Shown: in pieces, positions 1-7,078 of the stretch
Layout of the letters: each line of letters begins with the position of its first letter
Numbering within the stretch: the first letter of the stretch is position 1
Source: a virus
Length of the DNA: 21,616 nucleotides
Reading direction: 5' to 3' (one strand)
Virus record (IMG/VR): IMGVR_UViG_3300036806_000262
Span: 1 to 21,616 of that record
Translations under genes and position numbers: made by a program
The notes under the pieces: model-generated
The model's input: the letters and a program-made list of their open reading frames with translations, nothing else
Database searches by the model: none
Told to the model about the DNA's origin: nothing

Positions 1-2
1 TT

Positions 3-641
3 GGGCGTCTCGATGTCGTCGTCAATAACGCGGGCTACGCCGATATCGCGCCATTTGAACAGTTGAGCGCGGAGAGATTCAAGGCTGTGGTCGACACCAA
101 CTTCTATGGTGTCGTCAACGTGTGTCGGGTGGCGATCCCGATCATGCGAAAGCAGAAGAGCGGCTGTATCCTTCAGATATCATCGGTCGGAGGCCGCGTC
201 GCCCGGCCCGGCAATTCGCCGTATCACGCGGCCAAATGGGCGGTGGGAGGATTCACCGAGTCCCTCGCCCAGGAATTGGCTCCCTTTGGCGTCAAGGTGT
301 GCGCGCTCGAGCCCGGTGGCATGCGGACCAACTGGGGTGCGCGCGCGAACCAAGATACTCCAGACTTGCTTCCGGACTATGAACCGTCCGTCGGCTCAGT
401 CGTCAAGGCTCTGGAGTCTTACTGGGGTCACGAGACCAGCGACCCAGTCAAGGTCGCTCAGGTCATCCTTCGATTGGCTGCCGCCGATCGCCTGCCTGCA
501 CATCTCCTGCTAGGCAGCGACGCGGCAAAGAATGCCGGCGAGGCCGAGGCGACGCGTGCAGCCGACGCAGAGCGCTGGCGAGACATCAGCGTGTCGACCG
601 ACTTCGACGCACGCGGCGAATTGCCTGATGTGCGATTCTGA
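3..641 (+). CDS. Short-chain dehydrogenase/reductase, 5'-truncated by window edge
   Basis: NAD(P)-dependent oxidoreductase of the classical SDR family, probably a cytoplasmic host enzyme; the substrate cannot be told. The reading frame is open from base 3, so the N-terminal glycine-rich cofactor motif lies outside the window. Visible hallmarks are the NNAG motif just after the edge, the conserved Asn in DTNFYG, the serine strand ISSVGG and the catalytic Y-x-x-x-K as SPYHAAK. EPGGMRTNW is the usual post-catalytic PG segment. The C-terminus (about 90 residues beyond the core) is typical of SDRs annotated as oxidoreductases acting on unknown alcohols or ketones. It converges with the phage portal gene and has no functional link with the prophage, so I read it as flanking chromosome. 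Confidence 0.9.
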   Translation, partial: GRLDVVVNNAGYADIAPFEQLSAERFKAVVDTNFYGVVNVCRVAIPIMRKQKSGCILQISSVGGRVARPGNSPYHAAKWAVGGFTESLAQELAPFGVKVCALEPGGMRTNWGARANQDTPDLLPDYEPSVGSVVKALESYWGHETSDPVKVAQVILRLAAADRLPAHLLLGSDAAKNAGEAEATRAADAERWRDISVSTDFDARGELPDVRF

Positions 642-963
642 GCGAGATGATTTGTGGTTGCCACGTTAATACGCCTAACCATCCGCTGGAGCGAACGCCG
701 GACCGCTTTGCTCCAATAATCATTGCAGAATGAAATGGTGCGACGTGGCGCGATCTGGTGCGATTGACCGCGAGCCAATCCCCTCCCCTGGGGGTGATTG
801 AAATGGGTGGCATGGGGGGAGCTTCCTGGATCGGGCGTGAGTTGGGAAGATGCGCGCCGCGATGCCGAGAAGTGGATATCCTGGCTCCAGCTCAAGCGGC
901 CGGCGCGCCGGGTGAGCTGTGGGACCTGAGGCCATTTTCAGCGAGCCTGCCATTCACACGCTG
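642..963. other. Non-coding junction between host gene and prophage
   Basis: This 322-base stretch separates two convergent genes (SDR on plus, portal on minus) and should contain the left end of the prophage. I see a 10-bp triple repeat (736-765), a weak GGAGC...GCTCC inverted repeat near 692-713 and a CCCCTGGGG palindrome near 786-794, which could belong to terminators. No tRNA and no convincing gene was found. A 44-codon open frame at 798-929 contains GVSWEDARRDAEKW, loosely like a formylglycine-generating-enzyme domain fragment, but is too short to call. Confidence 0.55.
736..765. repeat. Three tandem 10-bp repeats near the prophage end
   Basis: Three consecutive units, TGGTGCGACG, TGGCGCGATC and TGGTGCGATT, share the consensus TGGYGCGA plus two variable bases. 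The 10-bp period places each unit on the same face of the helix. Position between host gene and portal fits a protein-binding array at the element end, for example transposase end sites, but this is inference. Confidence 0.7.
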
Positions 964-2607
964 TTACGTTCTGACCGCGTCACGGACGGCGCCGTTGGCG
1001 GAAAATGCTGCGAGCGCTTCAACTACGATGCCCGCGACCTTAGTTGGATCCCAGCCGGAATAATGCGACTCGATCTTTGCGATCAACTCTTCCGGACTCG
1101 AGCTATCGCGAACGAATTGTCCGATCGGCGCGAACACTCCGCGGAACGCTCGCGATAAGTCCGCCGCTGCGCCGCTGGCGATGCGCCCATTCGAATCATC
1201 GGCCTGCTGGTAGCGATCGCCGGCCGGCGTTGTCGACAAGGCTGACATCTTCCGAGCAGGTTGAGCCTGACCGTTTCGTCGAAAGGCCGGCTTACCGCCA
1301 GGTATATCCTGCCCTGGATCCGGAACCGCTTTTCGCTGAAGCGGGATTCCAATCCTTCGGCCGAGCGTCGCAATTCCGTCGTCGGTCACCTCGAGGCCTG
1401 CGCCGTCTAGGAATGAGACGGCCTGGGCGGTCGACGCGATATCTTCGGCCTCTTCGCCGCCCCATGTAATTTTTACCCGTCCCGGAATGCCATTGATCCG
1501 GAGAAAAGGATTAAACAGTTGATAGCGCAGCGTGTTCCCGAGCCTGATCGAATCGAACTGGCGAATATCGCCCCGGACCTGGGCTTGCTCTTTCGCGACG
1601 CCGGACCCGCTCATCCCGCCGTGCTCGGCGTCCGCGCTCGTCGTTTGGCCGACGATCAATTTACTTTTCTCGCGCTGACACGCTTTGAAAAACAAATCGA
1701 ATCCATCGGCGCCGCCGCGCGCTTGCGCCTGTTGCAACTCAATGTCTGTCGCCTTCGAAACGACAATGCCGCCGATCTTAGTCGCCAGCTGGAACGCATT
1801 TTGTAGAACGATCCGCGAATCGTCATCGGCCTGGTCATATTTTCCGACCAGGAACGGCGCTCCAAACCGGTCCAGGAACCGCGCCCACCAATCGCGATCG
1901 AAGTTGCTAAACAGCGACCAGAAAATCAGCGATCGCATCGGGCCCCCGCGATAATCCGGCGTCGTCAACAGATGCCCGCGGTGAATCATATAACGCATTG
2001 GATCTGCGTCGTGCCGAGTGCCCATGATCGTCCCCGTTTGCGGGTCCGTGTCCCAGATTCGCAAATAACCGGTCGAGTAATCGAACAGCCGCGGCGGGAC
2101 CCTGGTTAATCCCACCAATTCGAAATTCAGCTTCTTGTTCACCCGCGCCGGCCGGAAAACTTTCTCGACCATCGCGAGCGGCCAGAGCACGCCGTCCAGG
2201 AGAGCGCCGCACCCATCGATGAACGACGGCAACCCTTCCACCATCTCCTTTATATATTTAGAGGCCTCGACGTCCTGGGCATTCTTCGGATCCACCGCAT
2301 CGATCGAATACTGGTCGCCCAGGATCGCGAGCTTTCGCTTAGCCAGCTCGCCCTGCAGATGCGAGTCCGTCAAAACGATCGTGTCACAGAGCGCGAAATA
2401 TTCGTTCGTCTGCCCAAAATCGGTGCCGTCCAGGATCGCGTGGATCTGATCGACGTCGAACGACGCGGTTGACAGCGGCGTGGTCGCGACCAGTTCCTTA
2501 AAGATGGTTTTCCGTACCAGCGGGATCCGGGACAATAAAAATTCGGCTAACTTCCGCGCGAGCGGCGACGTTCCGGGTTTCACTTTAACGATTGCAGTCG
2601 ATTCCAT
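964..2607 (-). CDS. Mu gp29-like portal protein (DUF935 family)
   Basis: Forms the dodecameric portal ring at the head vertex through which DNA is packaged. The 547-aa length matches Mu gp29-type portals (about 510-550 aa). The N-terminal half shows the family pattern: a segment around residues 60-80 (DQIHAILDGTDFGQ), then the region LTDSHLQGELAKRKLAI, and later FWSLFSNFDRDWWARFLDRFGAPFLVGKY with its aromatic cluster. It follows the terminase nuclease by about 20 bp in the same minus-strand operon, as in Mu (gp28-gp29). The start ATG at 2607 has no clear Shine-Dalgarno sequence and sits against a palindromic element. The gene looks intact, yet the next Mu gene (gp30-type head morphogenesis) is missing; host DNA follows. 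Confidence 0.9.
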   Translation of the reverse strand: MESTAIVKVKPGTSPLARKLAEFLLSRIPLVRKTIFKELVATTPLSTASFDVDQIHAILDGTDFGQTNEYFALCDTIVLTDSHLQGELAKRKLAILGDQYSIDAVDPKNAQDVEASKYIKEMVEGLPSFIDGCGALLDGVLWPLAMVEKVFRPARVNKKLNFELVGLTRVPPRLFDYSTGYLRIWDTDPQTGTIMGTRHDADPMRYMIHRGHLLTTPDYRGGPMRSLIFWSLFSNFDRDWWARFLDRFGAPFLVGKYDQADDDSRIVLQNAFQLATKIGGIVVSKATDIELQQAQARGGADGFDLFFKACQREKSKLIVGQTTSADAEHGGMSGSGVAKEQAQVRGDIRQFDSIRLGNTLRYQLFNPFLRINGIPGRVKITWGGEEAEDIASTAQAVSFLDGAGLEVTDDGIATLGRRIGIPLQRKAVPDPGQDIPGGKPAFRRNGQAQPARKMSALSTTPAGDRYQQADDSNGRIASGAAADLSRAFRGVFAPIGQFVRDSSSPEELIAKIESHYSGWDPTKVAGIVVEALAAFSANGAVRDAVRT

Positions 2608-2626
2608 AAACGTGACGTTTAATCCA
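2607..2626 (-). repeat. Degenerate copy of the dispersed palindromic element, at the portal start
   Basis: TAAACGT-G-ACGTTTA is a 7-bp-arm palindrome (2607-2621) whose 11-base core AACGTGACGTT is shared with four other copies in the window. The following TAATCCA resembles GGATCCA of the 4593-4613 copy. On the minus strand it lies exactly where a portal ribosome binding site would be. Confidence 0.7.
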
Positions 2627-2627
2627 T

Positions 2628-3350
2628 TTAACGAACACCAACCAGTGAACGCGTCCTAGGCGCACCAAATTTATAAGCGTAAGGATTCAGGAGTTTTCGA
2701 TTCGGCATTTTCGGACCGGCGATCTTGCTCACCGCCACCGCGGCCGCTGCGACCGGCCCGCCAGCGCCGACCAGGCCGTGTAAACTCGCGCCGAGCGCGC
2801 AAAAAACGTCTGCGTGATTTCCACTTTCGTCCGGCTCAGCGATGAACGTCGCGCCTTCCGGCTGCCGGAGATCGTTGCGAACAAAGACTGCATTCGGCAA
2901 AGTCAGATTCGCGTCGTTCAGCATGTTCACGACGAGATTACCAAGATAGAGCTTGTAAGTCATCTCTTCGCCACGATAGCTCGCCTTTTCGCTCTCGATC
3001 ACCAGCTGCACCGGTGCCTTGCCGGCGAAGTGCGATCGCAAATCGGTCGCGAAAAACCGCTCAGACGTCGCCAGGACCACGATCTTCCGGATGCGACAAC
3101 CTTTCGGAACATCCAGCGCCATGCCAAGCATCGCGCGGGTGACCGCCGGATCGTCGGTTTTAAACCGGATCGCCGCGCGCACGAAATAATCGAACCCGAC
3201 TTTTTGTGTTACAACAATTGCGGTCGGATTACTCAACTTTTTCGTCGTAGTAGCCGGATCGATCCCGATCGAGATCGGCTGATTTTCCACCAGCTTATCT
3301 TTCCACTGGTCCGGCCAGGCTTGCTGCGGAGTGAGAGCTCGAAATTTCAT
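2628..3350 (-). CDS. Terminase large subunit, nuclease domain (separate polypeptide)
   Basis: Cuts concatemeric or host-linked DNA during headful packaging; RNase H-like fold. In the 240-aa product, strand one carries ISIGIDPATTTKK with the first metal-binding aspartate (residue 31). A middle acidic segment VIESEKASYRGEE (about 117-129) and the late aspartate of NHADVFCALG (D181) complete the expected acidic set. In Mu and relatives this domain is the C-terminal half of a single gp28-type terminase of about 550 aa. Here it begins with its own ATG, placed directly after the TAA of the 62-aa gene (TAAATG), and without a strong ribosome site, so translation is probably coupled. The ATPase half is encoded separately at 3536-4483. 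Confidence 0.82.
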   Translation of the reverse strand: MKFRALTPQQAWPDQWKDKLVENQPISIGIDPATTTKKLSNPTAIVVTQKVGFDYFVRAAIRFKTDDPAVTRAMLGMALDVPKGCRIRKIVVLATSERFFATDLRSHFAGKAPVQLVIESEKASYRGEEMTYKLYLGNLVVNMLNDANLTLPNAVFVRNDLRQPEGATFIAEPDESGNHADVFCALGASLHGLVGAGGPVAAAAVAVSKIAGPKMPNRKLLNPYAYKFGAPRTRSLVGVR

Positions 3351-3539
3351 TTAATTGAGCGATTGCCCCACAACTTCGCAGCGCATTTTCTTCGCATCGA
3401 ACCACCCGGTCACGATCGTCCGCATCCTTTGTTTCCGAGCTTTGTTCCGGAGCGGAGATCCATAGAGTTGCTTGAAATCCGCCACGACCGTCGCGTCGCC
3501 TTTAACAAATTCGAGCTTCGGTTGTTCTTCGAAAATCAC
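3351..3539 (-). CDS. Small basic protein between the two terminase halves
   Basis: A 62-aa protein that I do not recognise. It starts with GTG at 3539, overlapping the ATPase stop codon (GTGA), and has a very strong ribosome site, AAGGAGG seven bases upstream, inside the end of the ATPase gene. Its stop abuts the nuclease ATG. The C-terminal half is basic (RNKARKQRMR) and ends WFDAKKMRCEVVGQ; there is no membrane segment and no zinc motif. The strong ribosome site argues that it is truly translated rather than being a leftover linker of a broken terminase. It could bridge ATPase and nuclease, or be an unrelated insertion. Confidence 0.65.
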   Translation of the reverse strand: MIFEEQPKLEFVKGDATVVADFKQLYGSPLRNKARKQRMRTIVTGWFDAKKMRCEVVGQSLN

Positions 3540-4483
3540 GCCGCATCCTCCTTGAGCGCGATCTGGTCGGTGATATCGGTCGCGATGCCTTCCTTTTCAC
3601 CGCGCATCATTGCGTGGTGCAAAATATGGAGCGAGATCGCCGCCGAGCCTCCGCGGATGAATCTCAGGCCGTGGTTCCGGTCCCAGGCGGTTTTATCGAA
3701 CGCACGTTGCCGATGTTCCTCCGGCGTCACTGGTTCGCCGGTCACGTCATCATACATTTGCACCCCGGCCGCTTCCGCGTCCCAGACGTCGACGCGATGG
3801 ACCATGAATCCCGCCTGGCTCTTGTACCAATTGCCCTTCGGATTGACCGGGAAATTTTCCTCCTGCGGGACCGTGAGCTCGTAACTATAATGAGTATCGT
3901 CCGGCGGCGGCGTCGACGTCCCGAGCAATCGGAACTGCGGATTGCTGGTCATGAACGGCAACACCGCCTCGAGCACTTCCTGGAAATCCGGGATCCGGCC
4001 GAACTCGTCTAAATAGATATCGCCGGTCCAACCGACCGCCGTGTCCGGATTTGGCGCCACCACTATCGATCGGCTGTAGCTGGTTCGATCGTGCCAGATC
4101 TTCGTCTCAAGTTTTTGATGCTCGAAAAGATCGGCCACCGCGTCTTTATCCAGGTCGGCCGCTTCGCTGTCGAATTTATACTGCCCGCCCTCGTTAACGA
4201 GCTTCCGAAATTCCTGCATCACGTTGATCCAGATCTGCGCTTCCTTTCGGATGAACTCGGTGCCCAGAAGAATCGATGCGCTCGCAAAAACGCTGGTCAG
4301 GCCGCGGATCTCGAGCATGCGGCGCAACGCGCGCGCGGCCGCGGTGGTCGATTTCCCTTTTTGCCGGGCCCAGACCCAGAACACGGTACGGAGCTTATCT
4401 TCCCAGAACGGCTCGACCGCATACGGTCGGAGCTTGAACAGCGGATCAGGCGTCGTTTCGTTAGATTTTTTCTTGGTCGCCAT
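3536..4483 (-). CDS. Terminase large subunit, ATPase domain (Mu gp28-like, separate polypeptide)
   Basis: DNA-packaging motor ATPase. From the ATG at 4483 the product has 315 aa. A Walker A-like ARQKGKST lies at about residues 39-46 and a Walker B-like IYLDEFG at about 156-162, with D159-E160 as the acidic pair. LLGTSTPP around 185-200 fits the coupling motif position, and RAFDKTAWDRNHGLRF near the end is typical of gp28-type terminases just before the nuclease domain. The protein ends there (LKEDAA), so the nuclease is not fused. An upstream GTG at 4516 would add 11 residues, but it lies inside the 4501-4521 palindromic element, so I prefer the ATG at 4483 (MATKKKSNE). Confidence 0.85.
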   Translation of the reverse strand: MATKKKSNETTPDPLFKLRPYAVEPFWEDKLRTVFWVWARQKGKSTTAAARALRRMLEIRGLTSVFASASILLGTEFIRKEAQIWINVMQEFRKLVNEGGQYKFDSEAADLDKDAVADLFEHQKLETKIWHDRTSYSRSIVVAPNPDTAVGWTGDIYLDEFGRIPDFQEVLEAVLPFMTSNPQFRLLGTSTPPPDDTHYSYELTVPQEENFPVNPKGNWYKSQAGFMVHRVDVWDAEAAGVQMYDDVTGEPVTPEEHRQRAFDKTAWDRNHGLRFIRGGSAAISLHILHHAMMRGEKEGIATDITDQIALKEDAA

Positions 4484-4500
4484 TTCCGGTTTTCTGATAA

Positions 4501-4613
4501 CTGGATCCAACGTCACGTTGGAGCTGAGGGGACGAGTTCACCGATGGGTTTGGATCGGCAGCGCTCGTTACAGCCGGATTGCCGCCCGCCAGCCAACGTG
4601 ACGTTGGATCCAG
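4501..4613. repeat. REPIN-like pair: two inverted 21-bp palindromic elements 71 bp apart
   Basis: 4501-4521 reads CTGGATCCAACGTCACGTT plus GG, and 4593-4613 is its exact reverse complement. Each unit is itself largely palindromic (CCAACGT-C/G-ACGTTGG). The 71-bp spacer has no gene. The whole unit fills the gap between the small terminase (stop at 4625) and the terminase ATPase (start at 4483). A pair of short imperfect palindromes in inverted orientation within about 110 bp is the layout of REPINs mobilised by REP-associated tyrosine transposases; no such transposase is in the window. Confidence 0.85.
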
Positions 4614-4624
4614 TTGTTTCAGTG

Positions 4625-5263
4625 TCATTGCGAAATTGGCTTATCGCCGAATATGAGCTGGACCAGCTTGTCGGTTTTGATTTCCTTGGAATCTTTGCCC
4701 TCGGCGATTTCGGTGGCGCGTTTGTCAGTGTGCCACTTAATAAACAGTTCGGCCGTTTGCCGTTGAAAACGTTTCTCCTCGAGTAGGAGCTGCCGATCGC
4801 GTTGTTGCAGCACGATGCTGCGCTGGTTCGTCCGTTGTTGGGCGATCTCAGTCCGGCGCAACAGAGATAACGCTTCCAGTAATTCGTAATCGGCTTTTCC
4901 TTCGGTAGCCTGCTCGAGTAGTTCCAGGATCTTTCCGCCGGCAATCGCCGCCGCGCCTTCGGTGATAGAACCGCCGCTCGATTTGGCCAGCTTCAGCGAA
5001 TAATCGGCCAGGATCTTGATCGACTCTTCCCGTTCGCGTCGGGCGAGCCAGTCCTGGTAACCGCCCTGGCGCCATTCGCTCAGGTTTTGCGCGGTCACCG
5101 GTTCCTCGCCCCAGAGTTGATCGAGGATCCGGAGCACGTCCGGGTTTTCGTTGAGACTCTTTAATATAGAGGGACCGCGTTCGCCATCGAACAACCGGTG
5201 ATTTACTTCCTCCCGGACCGTCGCCGGCAGACTGGCTATTTTACCTTTGCGCGTCGTAGCCAT
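4625..5263 (-). CDS. Mu gp27-like small terminase subunit (DUF3486 family)
   Basis: Recognises phage DNA for packaging and partners the terminase ATPase. The 212-aa length and all-helical composition fit DUF3486. The N-terminus KIASLPATVREEVNHRLFDG is the family's opening, giving a DNA-binding segment in which no residue set is catalytic; SEWRQGGYQDWLARREREE follows at about residues 82-100, then long amphipathic helices rich in Gln/Arg (RRTEIAQQRTNQRSIVLQQR). Position upstream of terminase and portal matches Mu gene order 27-28-29. The start ATG at 5263 follows the stop of the adhesin gene by a few bases. Confidence 0.85.
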   Translation of the reverse strand: MATTRKGKIASLPATVREEVNHRLFDGERGPSILKSLNENPDVLRILDQLWGEEPVTAQNLSEWRQGGYQDWLARREREESIKILADYSLKLAKSSGGSITEGAAAIAGGKILELLEQATEGKADYELLEALSLLRRTEIAQQRTNQRSIVLQQRDRQLLLEEKRFQRQTAELFIKWHTDKRATEIAEGKDSKEIKTDKLVQLIFGDKPISQ

Positions 5264-5266
5264 AGA

Positions 5267-6373
5267 TCACGGCGTTCCGTATTCGGTTTTCAAAGCGGCT
5301 TCCTTCGCGGCGCGGTCGGTCGGACTTAGCGCGGGAATATAAACAATGATGCGGTAGAGGCTCGTTCCGCAGAACTGGCCAAACGCGCCCGATGCTCCGA
5401 TTCTAACCGGCTCGCCGTTCGAAAAACTTGTAATTGCAGATCCGCTAAAGTCGGCGCCCGAATCACTTCCGTCGATAAACACGTCACTGGTGGTTCGATC
5501 GACCATTTGAAACGTGTAGACATGAATTGATCTGCCGGACCCATTTTCGGCTACCTGCGTGTTGGTTCCGTCGGAAATTTGAAGCTGCGCTTCTACGTTT
5601 ACAGGAAAAAAGAACTGTAGCTGAGCTGACCAACCCGGCGTGCTTAAATCGTCCGATGCAGTCTTATCGAGGATTGGCCCTGAACCTCCGGCCGCTACCA
5701 AAAAAACCGTCATCGAGCCCGGATTGTCCGCGAAATTTGATAGGAGCATCCAATCCTCGCTGCCGTCCAGCTCTATATATGGAAGCCCGTTCCCATCGTC
5801 AGCGTGCCAGGCCAAAACTTGAGAGTCCGGCCCGTTTGAATCTAGCGCAGTCATGCCGCGTTGCGCGTCGTGACCGTTGCCTGTCGAATCCGTCCAAGTG
5901 ATGTTGATCGGATTTCCGTCACCCACTCCGCTTAAAGTTGAAGGATCGAGATCGGCAATTGGCCCGCTCGGCGTCGGCGTCGGCGTCGGCGTTGAAGTGG
6001 GAGTTGGAGTAGGAGTCGGCGTGGCCGTCGCGGTAGCTGTCGGAGTTGGCGTCGGCGTATTAGTCGGGGTCGTGGTTGCCGTCGCCGTTGGAGTTGGAGT
6101 GTTTGTCGGAGTCGGGGTTGGAGTATTTGTCGGCGTGGGCGTTGGAGTCGCGGTCGCGGTCGCGGTCGGGGTGGGCGTCGGCGTGTTGGTCGGCGTAGGT
6201 GTCGGAGTCGGCAACGCACCGCCATCGATCGGGACCGCCAGGAATCTATTGATCGATTGGGACGCGGTCCCGCCGGCGCCAGAAATAAAATAACGCTGGC
6301 TGCCGACAGAGAGCGCCGTGCCGACGCAAAAAGTCAGCAGCGCGAAAACCGCGAACAACGATCGGACACGCAT
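5267..6373 (-). CDS. Secreted adhesin-like protein: signal peptide, Thr-Pro repeat stalk, LamG-like domain
   Basis: 368 aa. Residues 1-24 form a signal peptide ([17 protein letters not shown]). About residues 54-137 are a low-complexity stalk of PT, NT and AT dipeptides. The C-terminal 225 residues, starting [11 protein letters not shown], have the look of a concanavalin/LamG jelly-roll ([63 protein letters not shown]), a fold that usually binds sugars or other surface ligands. The start has a ribosome site, TAGGGAGCG, directly shared with the 802-aa gene at 9487. It sits between lysis-region genes and the small terminase, an unusual place for a tail fibre. It may be a virion-associated receptor binder or a lysogenic-conversion surface protein. 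Confidence 0.75.
   Translation of the reverse strand: MRVRSLFAVFALLTFCVGTALSVGSQRYFISGAGGTASQSINRFLAVPIDGGALPTPTPTPTNTPTPTPTATATATPTPTPTNTPTPTPTNTPTPTATATTTPTNTPTPTPTATATATPTPTPTPTSTPTPTPTPSGPIADLDPSTLSGVGDGNPINITWTDSTGNGHDAQRGMTALDSNGPDSQVLAWHADDGNGLPYIELDGSEDWMLLSNFADNPGSMTVFLVAAGGSGPILDKTASDDLSTPGWSAQLQFFFPVNVEAQLQISDGTNTQVAENGSGRSIHVYTFQMVDRTTSDVFIDGSDSGADFSGSAITSFSNGEPVRIGASGAFGQFCGTSLYRIIVYIPALSPTDRAAKEAALKTEYGTP
5969..6211 (-). repeat. Thr-Pro coding low-complexity repeat
   Basis: About 240 bases of GTCGGC/GTTGGA/GTCGCG-type hexamers (read on plus), encoding alternating Thr with Pro, Asn or Ala on the minus strand. Higher-order units of 24-42 bases recur ([16 protein letters not shown]). 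Because units are multiples of three, slippage would change stalk length without breaking the frame. Confidence 0.9.
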
Positions 6374-6380
6374 TCGCTCC

Positions 6381-6752
6381 CTACTTATCCGCGACCGCCT
6401 TTACGTCGACTTGCGAATTGCTTGTATCGAATCGGCGGACCGAAATTTCGTTCGCGTTCGATTTCACTGAGAACGTGTAACCGCCGCCATCCTTCAACTC
6501 GACGCTCTCGCCGGCGCCGCCGGCCCGCACCGAAATGACGGCCCCAGTGGCGTTGATCACCGTGAGGGTGCTACATGGCTGCGAACCGAACGCGGTCCAG
6601 TTGCTCCCGGTCGCGGCCGTGGTCGCTTTCATCGGAACGCTCTGGGTGCCGGTGCCGAGCTGATACGGCCGGGTGAACGATTGCGCCGAAGCGTTCGGCC
6701 CTAAAGCCAAAAGCGCGATCGCGCCGATTAAGATTAATAGTTTTCTTTTCAT
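6381..6752 (-). CDS. Small secreted protein, likely beta-sandwich
   Basis: 123 aa with a clear signal peptide ([23 protein letters not shown], cleavage after ASA). The mature part is rich in beta-forming residues and Gly/Ser: a central [19 protein letters not shown] is followed by [18 protein letters not shown]. That pattern resembles small phage accessory structural proteins of unknown role, but these normally lack signal peptides. It is tightly linked (8 bp) with the adhesin downstream and follows the 105-aa secreted protein by 4 bp, so all belong to one cluster. The start lacks a Shine-Dalgarno sequence. No enzymatic motif is visible. Confidence 0.7.
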   Translation of the reverse strand: MKRKLLILIGAIALLALGPNASAQSFTRPYQLGTGTQSVPMKATTAATGSNWTAFGSQPCSTLTVINATGAVISVRAGGAGESVELKDGGGYTFSVKSNANEISVRRFDTSNSQVDVKAVADK

Positions 6753-6756
6753 AGTT

Positions 6757-7074
6757 TTAATGCGAAGCCGGCGACGGCGATGCGTAAGATTTCACAGCGG
6801 CGTCCATACGTTTCACTTCGTCGGGCGGAATATTTTTCTTCACTTCATCTGCTTTCGCGCCGGCCACGCCATCCTTCAGCAGACGATTCGCCTTCGCGAT
6901 GGCGTGTCGCAATTCAGAGCGCACTTTGTCGATTTCCATCGCCATCTGGATCTGTTTTTGTTCAGGCGACATTTTACTCGTGTCGAGAGACGGCTGCGGC
7001 GTCGGAGATTGCGCGCAAAGCGCGTGGATCAGTGCGAGCCCTGCGATCATTGAGAATGCGATTTTCGTTTTCAT
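6757..7074 (-). CDS. Small secreted helical protein
   Basis: 105 aa. The N-terminus MKTKIAFSMIAGLALIHALCAQ is a signal peptide; the cysteine is not preceded by a proper lipobox (HAL-C), so signal peptidase I cleavage after CAQ is more likely than lipidation. The mature part has a Pro-rich linker, then two charged helices (MSPEQKQIQMAMEIDKVRSELRH and ADEVKKNIPPDEVKRMDAAVK) and a short Ser/Pro tail. I do not recognise a family. It lies 4 bp downstream of the 802-aa beta-helix gene, which suggests co-expression and possibly a periplasmic helper role. Confidence 0.65.
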   Translation of the reverse strand: MKTKIAFSMIAGLALIHALCAQSPTPQPSLDTSKMSPEQKQIQMAMEIDKVRSELRHAIAKANRLLKDGVAGAKADEVKKNIPPDEVKRMDAAVKSYASPSPASH

Positions 7075-7078
7075 AAAA

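Noticed and set aside
798-929. 44-codon open frame with a GVSWEDARRDAEKW segment resembling a formylglycine-generating-enzyme domain
   Set aside because: Too short, TTG start only, no ribosome site; resemblance covers about 15 residues and may be chance.
3536-4516. Terminase ATPase start at GTG 4516
   Set aside because: That codon lies in the 21-bp element; the ATG at 4483 gives a normal N-terminus.
5969-6211. Possible CRISPR-like array
   Set aside because: Units are contiguous low-complexity hexamers without spacers and encode a Thr-Pro stalk in frame.
5877-6293. Long Val-Gly frame opposite the Thr-Pro repeat
   Set aside because: Shadow of the repeat on the other strand; no signal peptide or ribosome site.
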